A stretch of DNA of 64,000 bases. It comes from Heterodera schachtii (taxonomy: Eukaryota > Nematoda > Chromadorea > Rhabditida > Heteroderidae). Of this stretch, positions 45,611-58,054 are shown one piece after another. The translations under genes were made by a program, and so were the position numbers. The stretch's first letter is position 1. Each line of letters begins with the position of its first letter. Under the pieces are notes generated by a model. The model was not told where the DNA came from. It made no database searches and worked only from the letters and a program-made list of their open reading frames with translations. The stretch is taken from positions 558,001 to 622,000 of the forward strand of contig SIJG01000053.1 of assembly GCA_023374025.1 (NCBI GenBank), given 5' to 3'.

Positions 45611-46547
45611 AGGAAATGCGCCGACGCATGGGAGGGACGGAAGCGGGACGGAGTCGGCTGAACAGTTTGGTAAGGATGGACACTGAGCACTCTAAGCACT
45701 CGGGCCTATTCAGTCGGCGGGCCGCTCCAACTCGCCATCGTCGCCCAACTCAGCCGCACACTCTCGGGAGGGCCCCTTCGAGTTGCGCCAGAATAAACAG
45801 CAGAGTGGCAACGTGGACGAGGCAGTGCTGGCACAGTGTGAACAGCTGCAGGCAATGCCAATGTCTGTCCCCACGGCGTCCAATCAGCAGCAAATGGTGT
45901 AAAAGCCCCACTTGGTCATGGTCACCCGCGCCCCGTTCAGCTTCTGATCAGTGATCAGCCCGAGTCAGTGCCATCCGCAGCCGACCTGGCCCTTGTGCTG
46001 CCCCCGCTGGGGCCCCCTCGCCACCCAAACTGCTGCCCACCCGCAACTCCGCTGCTGCCCCCAAATGTTGTGCAGTTCTGCCCTTCCGTGGACCAGCAAC
46101 TGCTCCATCTGCTCCAGGCCCAACCTGTGGCCAATCAGCTGCTGTTCCTCCAGCAATTGCTGGTCGGCACTTCGTCAACAGACAACGACTACCTCAAGCA
46201 GGACCAGCAACATCTGTTGATGGCCATTCATGACCAATGAATCACCACCCACTTTTAGCCGATTTGTTTTGCTTTCGCACTTTCCCTTTTCTTTGCTTTT
46301 AAATACAAACCATTAAATTTGTGTTAATTGTTTCACATTTTACTTTTGGTGAATTTTGAAGCTTTCCTTTCTCATCCGTGGAAACAAATCGCATTTATTA
46401 GCACTTAATTTGCTAATTCGACTTTTAAACCTTCGATATTTTCGGCGGCGCACATTTTTTTTTTTTGCATCACAAAAAAATTCGAAAAAATTGATTTAAA
46501 AAATCTTCGAAATTATTTTTTGGTGAATGCATATGATTCCTGGTCTT
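45611..46547 (+). repeat. HMBOX1 copy B fragment, left arm of inverted repeat
   Basis: This is the 3' part of HMBOX1 only: it starts inside the homeodomain exon at GGAAATGCGCCGACGCATGG and runs past the stop (frame ending at 46240) into 3' flank. Its diagnostic positions (AATAAACAG, CAGGCAATGCC, CCCGCGCCCCG) match copy C, not copy A. It forms the left arm of a palindrome with 48218-49152. It cannot make a functional protein. Confidence 0.9.
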
Positions 46548-48217
46548 CTGTTTAATTGAATCCATTCAGTCATTTTATTAAAAAAAACGGAAACTTAAGT
46601 CCGCAATTTGCGAGAATTCAATGCGAGTATATAAAAATTATAAAACAAAGAATTTTCAATATTTAACTAATATTTTTTTAAAATTATTTCTGTGACGAAA
46701 CGATCGGCCACTTAGACACCTAAAAATTAATAATTTTCGTGAAAATCTGTTTAAGAAATGGTCAAATTTTTTGTTATAAATTTGGCATTAAATTTTCCCT
46801 AAATTTTCCCCGATGCATACTCTAAGCCAGAGCTTCGATATCTGAGGATTTTTCCTCATTTTGTGGTCTTTTAGAGGGTCAAAGAGGATTTTTTTTGGAA
46901 AATGAGGATTTGCGGATTTTTGTGGTCTTTTGAGAAATTTGAGGATTTTTGTGGTCTTTTGATAAAAATGACAAAAACGCATGATTTTTTTGAAAATTAG
47001 GTTTATTTGGCAAAATGTTCGAACTTTTTCTTCAAATCTTAAACATTTTTTCGAAAAATATTCATTTTGCAATAAATTTTAATTAATTTTCTGTTAACAA
47101 ATCGTACTCAAGAATTTGCAAAATTTGGTCATTTAGACAAACCTATAACAAATAAATTGCACACATAAATGTCGGCACCGCCGGACCCCAAAATTTGTAA
47201 ATTTTTTAAATTTTCAGAAAACTAAAAGAAATTTCTTTGAATACTTTTCACATTTAAAATTTGATAACATGTGATCCGTCAGAAGTGATTTCGTTCGTCA
47301 GTGATGTTAAATTTAATTTAATTATGGTTTAATTTATAATATAATAAACTAATTAAGTTAATAATTTAATTTTTTTAAATTACAAAATTTGTATTTGTAT
47401 GCAAACTCACAATGTTTGCTCGATTATTAATCTGTTTCGATCGATTCTTTGTTTTGTTGGCTCGTCTTTACTACTTTTAATTTGTATGTTACCGGTAATT
47501 AATTTCTCGATGGTCGCCACCCATTATCATTTTGCATTAACCTCGAGATTCTTGTGTGTTATCTCTGAGACTTGCCACCCATTTGTTTTTCCTTCTTGCC
47601 AATATACTTTTTTGAATTTTGAATTTCTCGATGTCTTTAGTCAGATTTTCGGTCTGTAAATCGGAATGTGGGCGTCAGCTGATCAGTGATCACTTATGGA
47701 GGCGACGAGTGCCTTTTCGAAGCTGAAAATTTTCAGACAAAAGCGTTTGTTTTATCGTTTGTTTTGGCATGCGAATTGTGTGGAATTCGCATGGAAAGAC
47801 GAGTAGCTGATTTTGTACATCCGGCGGTGCCGACATTTATGTGTGCAATTTATTTGTTATAGGTTTGTCTAAATGACCAAATTTTGCAAATTCAAGCCAA
47901 ATTTTAAGAAAATTAAGGAGCTTAGAGCAGAGCTTCGATCTCAAAATTTGAAAATCCTCATTTCAGCCGTAAAAAATCCTCATTTGCCACTAAAATACCT
48001 CAAAAAAATCCTCATTTGGCATGAAAAATCCTCATTTTTTAAAAGCATTAAAAAAGCAAACAAAATCAATTAAGAGTCATATTTTTCGTTTGAACCAATC
48101 ACGGCGCCTATCAGCGCCGCCGGACCTATTTTTTCTTAAAAAATTGGCAGAAAATCGCAAAATTGGTAATTTTTGGTAAAAATCTATAACAAATCTCATT
48201 TAAAACCTCAAAAAAAA
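46548..48217. repeat. Mosaic spacer of the HMBOX1 palindrome
   Basis: Includes a block repeating GAGGATTTTTGTGGTCTTTT (46845-46960) with complementary CCTCATTT words at 47955-48035. It also holds a nested inverted repeat of about 85 bp (about 47110-47190 and 47820-47890, around a GTCGGCACCGCCGGACC motif) and the segment copied from 43218-43480. No gene. Confidence 0.75.
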
Positions 48218-49152
48218 AAGACCAGGAATCATATGCATTCACCAAAAAATAATTTCGAAGATTTTTTAAATCAATTTTTTCGAATTTTTTTGTGATGCAA
48301 AAAAAAAATGTGCGCCGCCGAAAATATCGAAGGTTTAAAAGTCGAATTAGCAAATTAAGTGCTAATAAATGCGATTTGTTTCCACGGATGAGAAAGGAAA
48401 GCTTCAAAATTCACCAAAAGTAAAATGTGAAACAATTAACACAAATTTAATGGTTTGTATTTAAAAGCAAAGAAAAGGGAAAGTGCGAAAGCAAAACAAA
48501 TCGGCTAAAAGTGGGTGGTGATTCATTGGTCATGAATGGCCATCAACAGATGTTGCTGGTCCTGCTTGAGGTAGTCGTTGTCTGTTGACGAAGTGCCGAC
48601 CAGCAATTGCTGGAGGAACAGCAGCTGATTGGCCACAGGTTGGGCCTGGAGCAGATGGAGCAGTTGCTGGTCCACGGAAGGGCAGAACTGCACAACATTT
48701 GGGGGCAGCAGCGGAGTTGCGGGTGGGCAGCAGTTTGGGTGGCGAGGGGGCCCCAGCGGGGGCAGCACAAGGGCCAGGTCGGCTGCGGATGGCACTGACT
48801 CGGGCTGATCACTGATCAGAAGCTGAACGGGGCGCGGGTGACCATGACCAAGTGGGGCTTTTACACCATTTGCTGCTGATTGGACGCCGTGGGGACAGAC
48901 ATTGGCATTGCCTGCAGCTGTTCACACTGTGCCAGCACTGCCTCGTCCACGTTGCCACTCTGCTGTTTATTCTGGCGCAACTCGAAGGGGCCCTCCCGAG
49001 AGTGTGCGGCTGAGTTGGGCGACGATGGCGAGTTGGAGCGGCCCGCCGACTGAATAGGCCCGAGTGCTTAGAGTGCTCAGTGTCCATCCTTACCAAACTG
49101 TTCAGCCGACTCCGTCCCGCTTCCGTCCCTCCCATGCGTCGGCGCATTTCCT
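48218..49152 (-). repeat. Right arm of the HMBOX1 inverted repeat
   Basis: Reverse complement of 45611-46547, with sizes of 935 and 937 bp and very few differences seen. It covers the last exons and 3' flank of copy C. Confidence 0.9.
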
Positions 49153-50531
49153 TCCGTTTGTTGGCGAACCAATTGGCGATTACTTGTGGAGTGACCACCT
49201 CCTTCGGCATCAGTTGGACACCTTACGGAAGCGAACGGATTAAAAAACTGTGGCCGACCGTTCCGTCGTGGCCTCTGTCGGCTCGCCTCCCCACCTCTTT
49301 TGTCCACCTGCAAGTGCGCGTTGCAGGCATTTGCGATCTCAACGCGTTTCGCTATGTCCGGAAATGGGCATTTCTGGAAGTACGTCTCGAGAACGCGCAG
49401 AAGCACGGGTCGGAACACGTAACGCTCGCGACGTTGCGGGACCAACTCGCCCTCGGCAGAGGTCTCCAGCCGGGTGCACGGGTCTTGCACGAACATCGCT
49501 GAAGTGTACGAGTCACTGCGTTGCGCTGCACCCCCCCCCCCCCCCCCGGACTGACCCAATTTCTCGGGGTGTCTGCGGCAGTTCAAGTACCAGCAGTAGA
49601 TGTTCTTTCGACAGCGCAGCGACAGCTCCCTGTGGTTTCCATTCAGCAGTTTGGAGATGTACGGCTGCGACACGCCCGTCATGGTGGCCACCGTGGTCTG
49701 TCGCAGAGAGAATTGCGTGATGAACGCGCGCATCGCGTGAATGCACTGCTCCTCGCCCCGGGCCATAAACTGGTCAGGCGCGTGTTCAATGATCAGTCTT
49801 TGCCTCCCGCTCACCTCGTCCAGCTCGGTTGGGTCGTCCAGCGTGATGATTTCCTTCATTGGCGTCCGTTGCGAGCGGATCGGTCGGTTGGAGAAAGACG
49901 GGGGCAACGCATGGGCGGCGCCGGACGCGGACGAAGTCGGCTGGTGCCCGCTCGGCTCCTGCCACGGCTTCGGGCTCGTCCGGAGGCCATCCGTCCCTAC
50001 GGTGTTCGTCCGCCTCCTCCCCTTTCTTTCCGCGTCCGCTTCTTCCGCTTCGTCCGCCGAAATGCAACTGAGCATCCTGCAGCCTCTGCTCAGAAAGTTG
50101 GCACTGGTCCTGCTAAATGATGTCATGCCGATTGCCCGGCTTTTCATGTCCTTCGCTTTTCCTACCCGGGCGATCGTTGCCAATTGGTGGAGCAGCAGAA
50201 ATGCCGCGTCGGTGCTGCCCCGCAGCACATTTTGGCCAAATGGCGTGCCGACAATGCCGTGCCCATCGGTGCCCTCCTCCTCCGCCGTCTTTTGCCCATT
50301 GTCCGCTGATCCGACGGCGTCCGTCCTTTGCCTTTCCAACCCGGCAAGTGCCTTAATCCGTTTCGTGCCAATTTGGTCCGTTTCTCCTCTCTTTTTTCCC
50401 ACTTTTATCAATGTTTGTGCCCTTAGTCCCGTGCTGTGCAGTCTTTTGATCAGTTCCAATTGGCTGTCATTAAGCTGTTCGTTGTTTTTCTCTTCCCCAT
50501 TCATTCCTTCTCTCTCTTTTCGTTTATTCAA
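48523..50531 (-). CDS. HMBOX1-type homeobox protein, copy C, intact
   Basis: This is a predicted nuclear DNA-binding protein. HMBOX1 (HOT1) binds telomeric repeats and also regulates transcription. Exons: 50531-49556, 49525-49295, 49221-49094, 49049-48867 and 48804-48523, total 1,800 bp or exactly 600 codons. The N-terminal helix LNDSQLELIKRLHSTGLRAQ matches the family's conserved start. The HNF1-N-like region is MRAFITQFSLRQTTVATMTG...KLLNG. The homeodomain reads QRRERYVFRPVLLRVLETYF...EIANACNAHLQ then PQVIANWFANKRKEMRRR, with the extra loop typical of HMBOX/HNF1. The tail is Gln- and Pro-rich. The first intron is only 30 nt with a 17-G run; retaining it keeps the frame and adds a Gly-rich stretch. 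Part of the gene lies in a palindrome. Confidence 0.88.
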
Positions 50532-52440
50532 TCGCTTTTTATTTTTTTATTTTGCCAAAAGTTTGGCATTTTATTTTTATATAAAGGTGAATTATTGCGA
50601 TGTCTCTTAATGGAAGGATAAATTGGCGATAAATTAATGCTAAAAGGCTTATAAATAAATGGCATAAATGGAAGGACGGCCATTTATTTCTTTTGGTATT
50701 TCCGGCATTTTGTGATCTCCGATTCAGAGAAAGCCTTCCTTAGGGACAAAAACAAACAAACAAATAAAATATATCCTTTAAAAAATAAATTATTTCATCC
50801 ATCGGCATTTTCCCCACTAAAAAAGTGCGAATGTTTCGGAATGCTTCCAATTCCCTCCCCCGGCACACTTTATTTCCAGAAAGGACAACAAATGAATGAA
50901 TGACTAATGAAATGCTTTGCTGTTATGAGTTTTGGCGCGGCGTCGTCGTCCGCTGAGTTCATTTGCCATTCATTCGCCCCAAAGGGCGTTTCGGGGCAAA
51001 TAAATACCATTCTCGGGGAAGGGGGGGGGGGGGGTTATTATATATGTATTAAAAGGGGAGAGATTTGGGAATGGAATGAATGAATGTTTTGGCATTGCCC
51101 TGGCGGACAATGGAAATTTCAATCTGACAGAATTTTATGTGCCATCGTATGCAATGAGAAGGAGTAGGCTTTGTTGTTTATTCATTAATACAATAAATGT
51201 ATAATTATTGGGGTGCATTTGGCACTAAGCGAAGGGACCAATGATTAATCGGCAGAATTGGCAGAAACGGGGGGAGGGCGATTAGCGGGGGGGGGGGGAT
51301 GAAGCCGATGAAGCAGCCATCCCTCGAGGGCATTTGAATATCGCGCCAATCAATCGGCGGAAGGGTGCGGCATTTTGATGCATTCCCATTAATTTATGGG
51401 GGGGGGGGGGCACGAGGAAACGGAAGAAAAATACGGGGCAAAGGAAAAAGAGAAAATTAGCAACGGAAAGAGACGAAAATTATGAGTCATTAAAAAGGAG
51501 GCAAATTAATTAACAAATTAATTAATTTGTCAAAACAAATTAAATTTATAGGAGATTAAAATAGAGAGAGAGAGAACTAATGTCAAAATCAAACAGCACC
51601 GAATTTATAAGCAAAAAAAAAGAAAAGAAAACAACGGAACAGAACATTTGCGCAAAAATTTGGTTATTTACTTAATAATTGGAATTGAGCTGGGGTACTT
51701 AACTCGATAACTTAGTCGTCACTTTTGGAATTTAATTGGCTTTAAGCCCCCTCCAATTAAATAATTTAATTGGAATTCGAAGAAACTTTATTTTGGTGAA
51801 TTTTTTGCTATTGATTAATTGAATATTTTATCATTTTGGCATAAATAACAAAAGAAATGATTTAATTTAGGGTTTTAGAAGAGAAAAAACGCACTTTTAT
51901 TATAAGAGAAAAGGGAAAAAGCCAAAAAGAGAAGAGAACGGAAAGAATATTTATGAATGGTAATAATAAAGCGAATGAAACCATGTGGATTTATTATCGA
52001 ATTATTTATTTATTTATTTATTATTTAATTTATTTTGATGCATTTCATTTATTTATTTTGGCCATTTTTCGGTCGGCGGGCGACGATGGGTCGGACAATT
52101 GGACAATTTATTCGTTTTTGGGGCGGCGATCGCAAAGTCAGAAAAATCATTCAGTCGAAAAGAATCCAATGGAAATTTGCAGCGAAAATTTAATTGAGAA
52201 ATAACAACAAAAAAATAAATAAAATAAAAGAAATTAAAGATGCCCGGAGGCGAAGAAACGAAAAAAGTGGCAAATCGCAAAAGAAAAGAAAACGACGGAG
52301 CAAAAAGAGGGGGGGGGGGGGGGGGGGAGGAGCAAATTAGGGAGTAATTTACGTCCAAATTAGGGTTGGGCCCCCGACCCCGCTCCGACCCCGACAAACC
52401 CCGACCCTTAGCCCCGACTCGGGATCGGGGTTAAATATAC
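50532..52440. other. Intergenic DNA upstream of HMBOX1 copy C
   Basis: No gene is supported. G runs occur at about 51019-51034, 51290-51298, 51400-51410 and 52310-52327. A short CCCCGACC tandem patch lies at 52373-52430. Confidence 0.4.
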
Positions 52441-52484
52441 GGCACTAAGAATGGCACGTTTATTTTCGAAAAGAATAATTTTTA

Positions 52485-52810
52485 ATACTTATGCACTTTA
52501 CAGACCATAAAAAAATTAAAAAATTTTTTAAACATTTCTAGGAGGTTTTCGGGGTTGCTGATCACGAATCGAATCTGACATCCATTTCGACCAATTTCGA
52601 TTCAAATGATTGAAATGGCTATGAACACTATTTTCTATTCCATTCAGTATATTTGATGTTTTTGTGGACTTTTGTTCGAATTCGGGTCCGGAGTTCGAAA
52701 TTGGTCGAAATGGATGTCAGATTCATAATCAGCGACCACGAAAACCCCCTAGAAAAGTTTAAAAACAATTTTTATTTTTATGGTCTGTAAAGTACATAAG
52801 AACCTAATTT
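52485..52810. mobile_element. Foldback element (GGTCGAAATGGATGTC family)
   Basis: The arms ACTTATGCACTTTACAGACC / GGTCTGTAAAGTACATAAG and GACATCCATTTCGACC / GGTCGAAATGGATGTC are complementary, as are the GTTTTCGGGGTTGCTGATCA-type inner pieces. The exact target duplication was not defined. Confidence 0.7.
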
Positions 52811-53749
52811 TTTGTAAAAATTTCAATTTTTTTTTTTAATTATTGCACTTTTCTAAGAAATTTTTCAAAAATCAAAATTTGAGTTTTTCCTAAAAATATT
52901 TTCCACAATGGTTTTTTCCCGGCAACGCCGGACCCAAATTCCCCTATAATTAATTAATCTTTTTAAATTTAAAACTTTTCCAATTTGCTTATTACTTGAG
53001 ATTTAATTTCTTTGGATAATGATTTTCATGAATGAAAGGAATCTAAAATTGATTTTGTTCATATCAGAGATAAGTAATTCTTTAAAATAAAATTTTGAAT
53101 GAACATACAGTGTTTTAATTTAAATTTAAAAATTTGTTTTAATTTTTTAACTTTAAATATTTATGTAAATAAAAAAACATCTTTATGGGCAAAAGATACA
53201 TTTAATATTATTAATTTAATGATACAACACCAAACAATGAAAAGCGGCAAACGAAAAATAACACAAATGACGGAATAAACGTAGAAATTTCAAAGGTGTA
53301 CACATAAGCCCCTGTTTATTTAAGTAATACGCAAATTTGGATGAGATGGGAGAAGCAAAAAAACAAAAAACAAACTGATTGCTGAAATGAAATGAGCAGG
53401 CACTAAAAGGAACAAACGAAAGAATTCGGGACCACCCAAAGGACGGACGAAAGGGGACGCAATTTGGTCGAACGAACTAACAAAGCATTGGAATACCGGA
53501 AGAATGGGATAGTCAAACATTCAGAACATTAAAAGTAACGGAATTTTATGAATTACGGCAAAACTATTCGAATTTCGAATGGAAGGGACGGCGGAGGCAT
53601 TTTGGGAATGGAAAGAAAGTGAGACAAACAATGGTCGGACATTATCAAATTACGCAACACAAAGTGAAGAATTGGGAAGAACACAACGCAAAAGGGAGGG
53701 AATGAATTAGTCAGAGGCGGACGGAAATTCTCTCTTTTTTGGGGGTCAG
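52811..53749. other. A+T-rich DNA 3' of the SH3 adaptor gene
   Basis: A reduced GC hairpin motif is at 52918-52935. Otherwise no structure or gene is recognised. Confidence 0.4.
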
Positions 53750-56700
53750 TCACTCCTTTCCGCTGCTCATCATTTTATCACGGAGTTCCTTTAGCTCGTC
53801 TTGAAGTGCCGCCAATTTGCGCTCCTGCTCCTCTTTGTACTGGTCGAACTCAGCCCGACTAACGAAGTTCTGCTGCTCATCCGGTGGCAAATGCGGCGAT
53901 TGTTTGTTGCCGAAGTGCGTGGGGGAGCAGGAGGAAAGTGAACGCTGTTGGGGCTGCTGCTGCTGACGGTCGTCGGAAACGGCGCAAAGAATGGGCGTGG
54001 GTTGGAGAAGTGGCGAGGACGGACCTGACCCCAATGAACGGAGTTGGACAGAGAAACGGAACGTTATTTGCCAAGGCATTCGCCCTTTGTGAATTAGCCC
54101 GTCCCCAGGCCCGTGACCAGGGGGGGGGGGGCAAAGGGGTGCAGTTCCCCCCCCCCCCCCCGAAATGAAAAATTAAATAATTTTCCAGTAAAAATTGGCT
54201 ATTTTAAAAAATTGTACAAATTTCCCGTTTGCGCCTATCGGCACCGACCCCCACGGTCCATCTCCCATGTCCTGGGTACAATTACCCCAGACAATTTCAA
54301 AAATAATAATTTCGAATTTTTCAAGACAAAAACTCACGGGTCGGAAAAACAGTCGTTTTAATGGTCGGTGCCGCGGAAGAAACCATTGCCACAGGACAAA
54401 CATTGACAGTCGGCGAAGTGACGTCAGACGGAGCGACGACGGAAGTGTCGGACAAATCATCCGAAGGAGTGGCGACTTGCGACTGTGAGGGTTTGGAGGA
54501 AACAGAAACCGAAGAAAGGGCATTTTGTGGGTCAAATTCTGACGGATTATTTACAGCTTCGGCTAAAGTGGCGGCGGAATTCTGAATATCGAAATGAGAG
54601 TTTCAGAAAGGGAATTAGGGACGATCCCAGGATTTCGGCTGGGAGGATAACGACAACCCTTTTTAATTTGAAGTAAAATGTATTCTACCGGATTTTTGAC
54701 CAGGGGGTCTTGGAGGAGATACCAAAAAGAAAAATCCGTATTTGACCAAAAAAATAATCTGTTTCTCTTAAAAATTTTTGGGTAGGGGTGGAATCTCAAA
54801 ACCCAAGATTAATTTTTATATCAACAATAAAACTGATTAGTTTTTAATGTATATTAATCCTAATAACGCCATTGGGTTCTGACTTTCGGATTTGTCTTTT
54901 TACCACTTTTGACGGGGGCCGTTTGTTGCTGGGGGCAATGTTTGTGCGCGACTTGACGATTGACGAGGAGGAGACGAGCAGTTTCGCCGGCATTTCCCCC
55001 TCCCTCTGCAGCTTCGGTTCGGTGTTCGCTTCAACGCCCACCGTCCCAATTGTTGGACGGGCCGCGCCCAAATTCGGCTGAGGCGGTCGCACCGGTGGCA
55101 ATTTGCCATTCGGAAACAATTGCTTTTGCAGCCCCTCAATAACTGAACGACGATTTGCCGCATTCGCTTTCAGAGAATCGGTGGCGGAATTGGCCAGCAG
55201 CGGTTTTTGCACAACAACTAAAACGACGAGGAGAAAGGGTAAAACGAAGATACGAAGCCATTGACTTTGGTTGGCCCTTTCGACGACCATCGATTGGTGC
55301 ATTTCGGTCGCCGTTCCTTTGGCATTTTCAGCGGGGCCTTTGATCAAAGCATTGACAGAATTTCTCGAACTGATCGGAGGAACAATGGCATTTTGCAACG
55401 CATTGGTCGAAGGGTTGGCAATTGCGCTAAATTTGGAAGGTTTCGCCGGCAGAGACGGCGGTTGAGCATTTGTGGAAGCCTAAATTTGAAAAACATGAAA
55501 TACATTCGGCCACCGCATTCGACCTGCATTTGTCCTTGGTCGAGAAATCGAACGAAATTGTCGGGGAAAAGGCCCCGCCGTCCGTCATGCTCGGCAATGA
55601 ACCAATCCTCCTCCTCACAGTGGCGGCTGACCACAGTGACGACGGTCCCCTCGGAGAGAGAAAGTTCGTCCGAGTTTGCCGCCTCGTAATTGTACAAAAC
55701 TTTGGCGAACTCTGTCAAAAAGATCCGATAGCTTAAATTTGAAAAAGAATTCAAACACCTTCATAAAACCAATAACAGCCAATCCATACCATCCTTTGAA
55801 ACAGGGTTCCTATTTTGCAGGAAAACCTGGCATTTTTAGGCTTTTGAGGGGTCTGTGTGGCTTTGATGGATCACGGAATTTCAAAAATTAACCCAAGATG
55901 AATATTTATGCCTAATTAACAGCATTTGAAGGCTTAAAAAGTTGCTGGGTTTCTCATGGAAATCCTGCTTTGAAATGCTCTCGAATGCCTTTCAATTCGC
56001 TTTTCTCTCTATTCATTCGCTTACCCTTTGCTTTTTGGGAATTCGGCGCTTCAGCACCCTCCAAAACCATTGTTGTCGTTGTGGGAGTGATCAGCGTGGA
56101 CATGGCACGACGAACACCGGCGGAAACGGTCTGTGCCGCGTCCCTTTTGAGAAGGGAGGACGGAAGGACATTGGCGGATTGGACAATTCCGGCGCCATTG
56201 GTCAGACTCAGTGCCGACGTTTTTGCGGGGGGCGCCGAATTCGGAAAGGAAACACCGACGGAAGGAACATGTTCTGCTGGTTGCTGTTTATCTGCAAATA
56301 TTCCTCGCTGATCATAATATCATCTCTTTTTTTGTTAAATATTTAATTTTATGGAATTTTATGGAGGAAGAAATTTTGGCTCTAATGCAGTTTACGCTCC
56401 AATCAATGACTATCCTCGGTTTCTTAAGTCATAATTTTTTCTTTCTTGCTCAAAACTTATATTATTTGTATCAATCGAGAGCTTAAAGTCCACAGAAGTT
56501 TATATAGAAAAATTCTGGGATAAAGGCAACAAATAAAAAGTTATTGTTGAATAAGTTTTTTCATTGAATTTTTTTTCTTACAATTAGTGCAAATATTTGC
56601 TCTTTTCTTGTATTTATAAATTCCCGAGACTTTAAGCTTTCAATTGATACCAAGGATGTATGGATTGACCAAGTAAGAAAAAAGTTATGGCTTATGAACC

Positions 56701-57650
56701 CGAGGGTGGTCATAAATTGGACGCGTAAAAGTTGATTGGACGCGCAAACTGCATTAGAGCCGAAATTTTTGAGTCCGAATTCGGCATTCATTTCATTTGC
56801 TAAGGTATTTTCGGTTTTCTCCGCAAACCCAAATTTGAAAAAAACAGCCATACCACAATTTTCCATTGAAGCCATTTTAGGACACATTTTATGTCACCAA
56901 AATAACTTCGGCGTGCTTTGGTGAAATCTTTTTTAATTTTGAATGTACTTTTTATTATTAAAAAGTGAGTTTTTTTTGCATAACATAATTATTTATAACA
57001 CCAAAAACCTTCGCTTTTGCAGTGGGAAGGAATCGGAGGGTGCGCAGCGACAGCTAAAAAATAGAAAAGGAAAGGCAATGAAAACGCGTCGTTGGTCCTC
57101 TCGAAAAAGAAACACTCACGCGCAGTTTGGGTGGTCGGCGTTGGCGAAACAGTGGAGACAAAATTGGTCGGGTAAAGTCCGGAACGGCCCTTGGCCTGGG
57201 GGTTGCTTGCCGAGTGCAAAATGCAGCCGCGGGCCCACCCGTCCTCCGCCAACTCCAAAACAGTCAACTCATCGCCCTCCTTCAAGTCCAGTTCGTCCGG
57301 CTGTTGGGCGGCATATGAAAAGCGCACAACGGCACATTCTCTCGGCTGCTTTGGTCCATTTGGCCGGTCATTTGTCGTTTCAGAGGCGAAATCGTTCGCA
57401 TCATCCGAAGTGGAAACATTCTCAGTCAATGGCATGCCAACGGAATTGCCACTCCCTCCGACCACAGCGGCGCTGCCGACGCCTGCAGGGAAAGAACCCC
57501 AATTGGTGTTGCTGCGGTGCCTTCACCTGCTCTGTTGGCTTTGAGCGGCACATTTTCAGTGCGTGTCAAAGTGCCAAAATCTTGTTTACTTAGCCGGTCC
57601 ACAATGCGTGCTACGTTGCCTTTTTCGCACTTAGTTTCAAATAATCATTA
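53750..57650 (-). CDS. CIN85/CD2AP-like multi-SH3 adaptor
   Basis: This is an endocytic and actin-linking scaffold family. In order: an SH3 domain (VVRFSYAAQQPDELDLKEGD...GRSGLYPTNFV, about 57340-57140), a Pro/Ser-rich linker (56290-56000), and a second SH3 (KVLYNYEAANSDELSLSEGT...GRRGLFPDNFVRFLD, about 55730-55530). The GRRGLFPDNFV ending is characteristic of CIN85/CD2AP. Low-complexity exons follow (55480-55270, 55210-54841, 54580-54361), with PPVRPPQPN-type SH3-ligand sequence. The last exon (about 54079 to the stop at 53750) ends in a short coiled coil (YKEEQERKLAALQDELKELR), as in the family. CIN85 and CD2AP have three SH3 domains; only two are seen. The 5' end is unresolved: the exon before the first SH3 (about 57640-57545) has no clear start codon. 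Confidence 0.8.
54226..54250. repeat. GC hairpin motif in an SH3-adaptor intron
   Basis: GCGCCTATCGGCACCGACC, a partial copy of the dispersed motif, within the intron that also holds G and C runs at 54119-54164. Confidence 0.5.
56350..56990. other. A+T-rich intron of the SH3 adaptor
   Basis: Between the linker exon and the first SH3 exon. It contains TTGATACCAAGGATGTATGG, related to the foldback near 1005. No coding sequence supported. Confidence 0.4.
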
Positions 57651-58054
57651 ATTCAAATGCACAATTAATCCTTTAAATTTCAATAAAAACCAACTTTTCC
57701 CTGTCCTGTTGGTGAACTCATAAGACAAAAATGATGAAAGGGAATCGGAGACAATGAAAAAGAAAAAATAAATAGGTAATCTAAAGTTTGTTTAAGGTTT
57801 TAGTTAACATAATCTGTTCCATGGTATTATTCAACGGTTTTTCAACACAGCTTTGTTTTTTTCAGTTAAAGAATCTGTTAAAAAACATAATGCTACGCGT
57901 TTTTTAAATTTAGAAACAGCTCATTTGTTTCGTCTGTCAATTTTTTCGGAATTGTGATCGCTAGGATTTCAATACTTTTACATTTGGCGGCAACCAGAAA
58001 TCGCCCAAAAACTGATTTTAACTCGAAATAAATACAATAGAAATCCCCCATTCT

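Noticed and set aside
49080..50610. Long plus-strand frames opposite HMBOX1 copy C
   Set aside because: Antisense shadows of GC-rich coding exons; the minus strand carries the homeodomain and consistent splicing.
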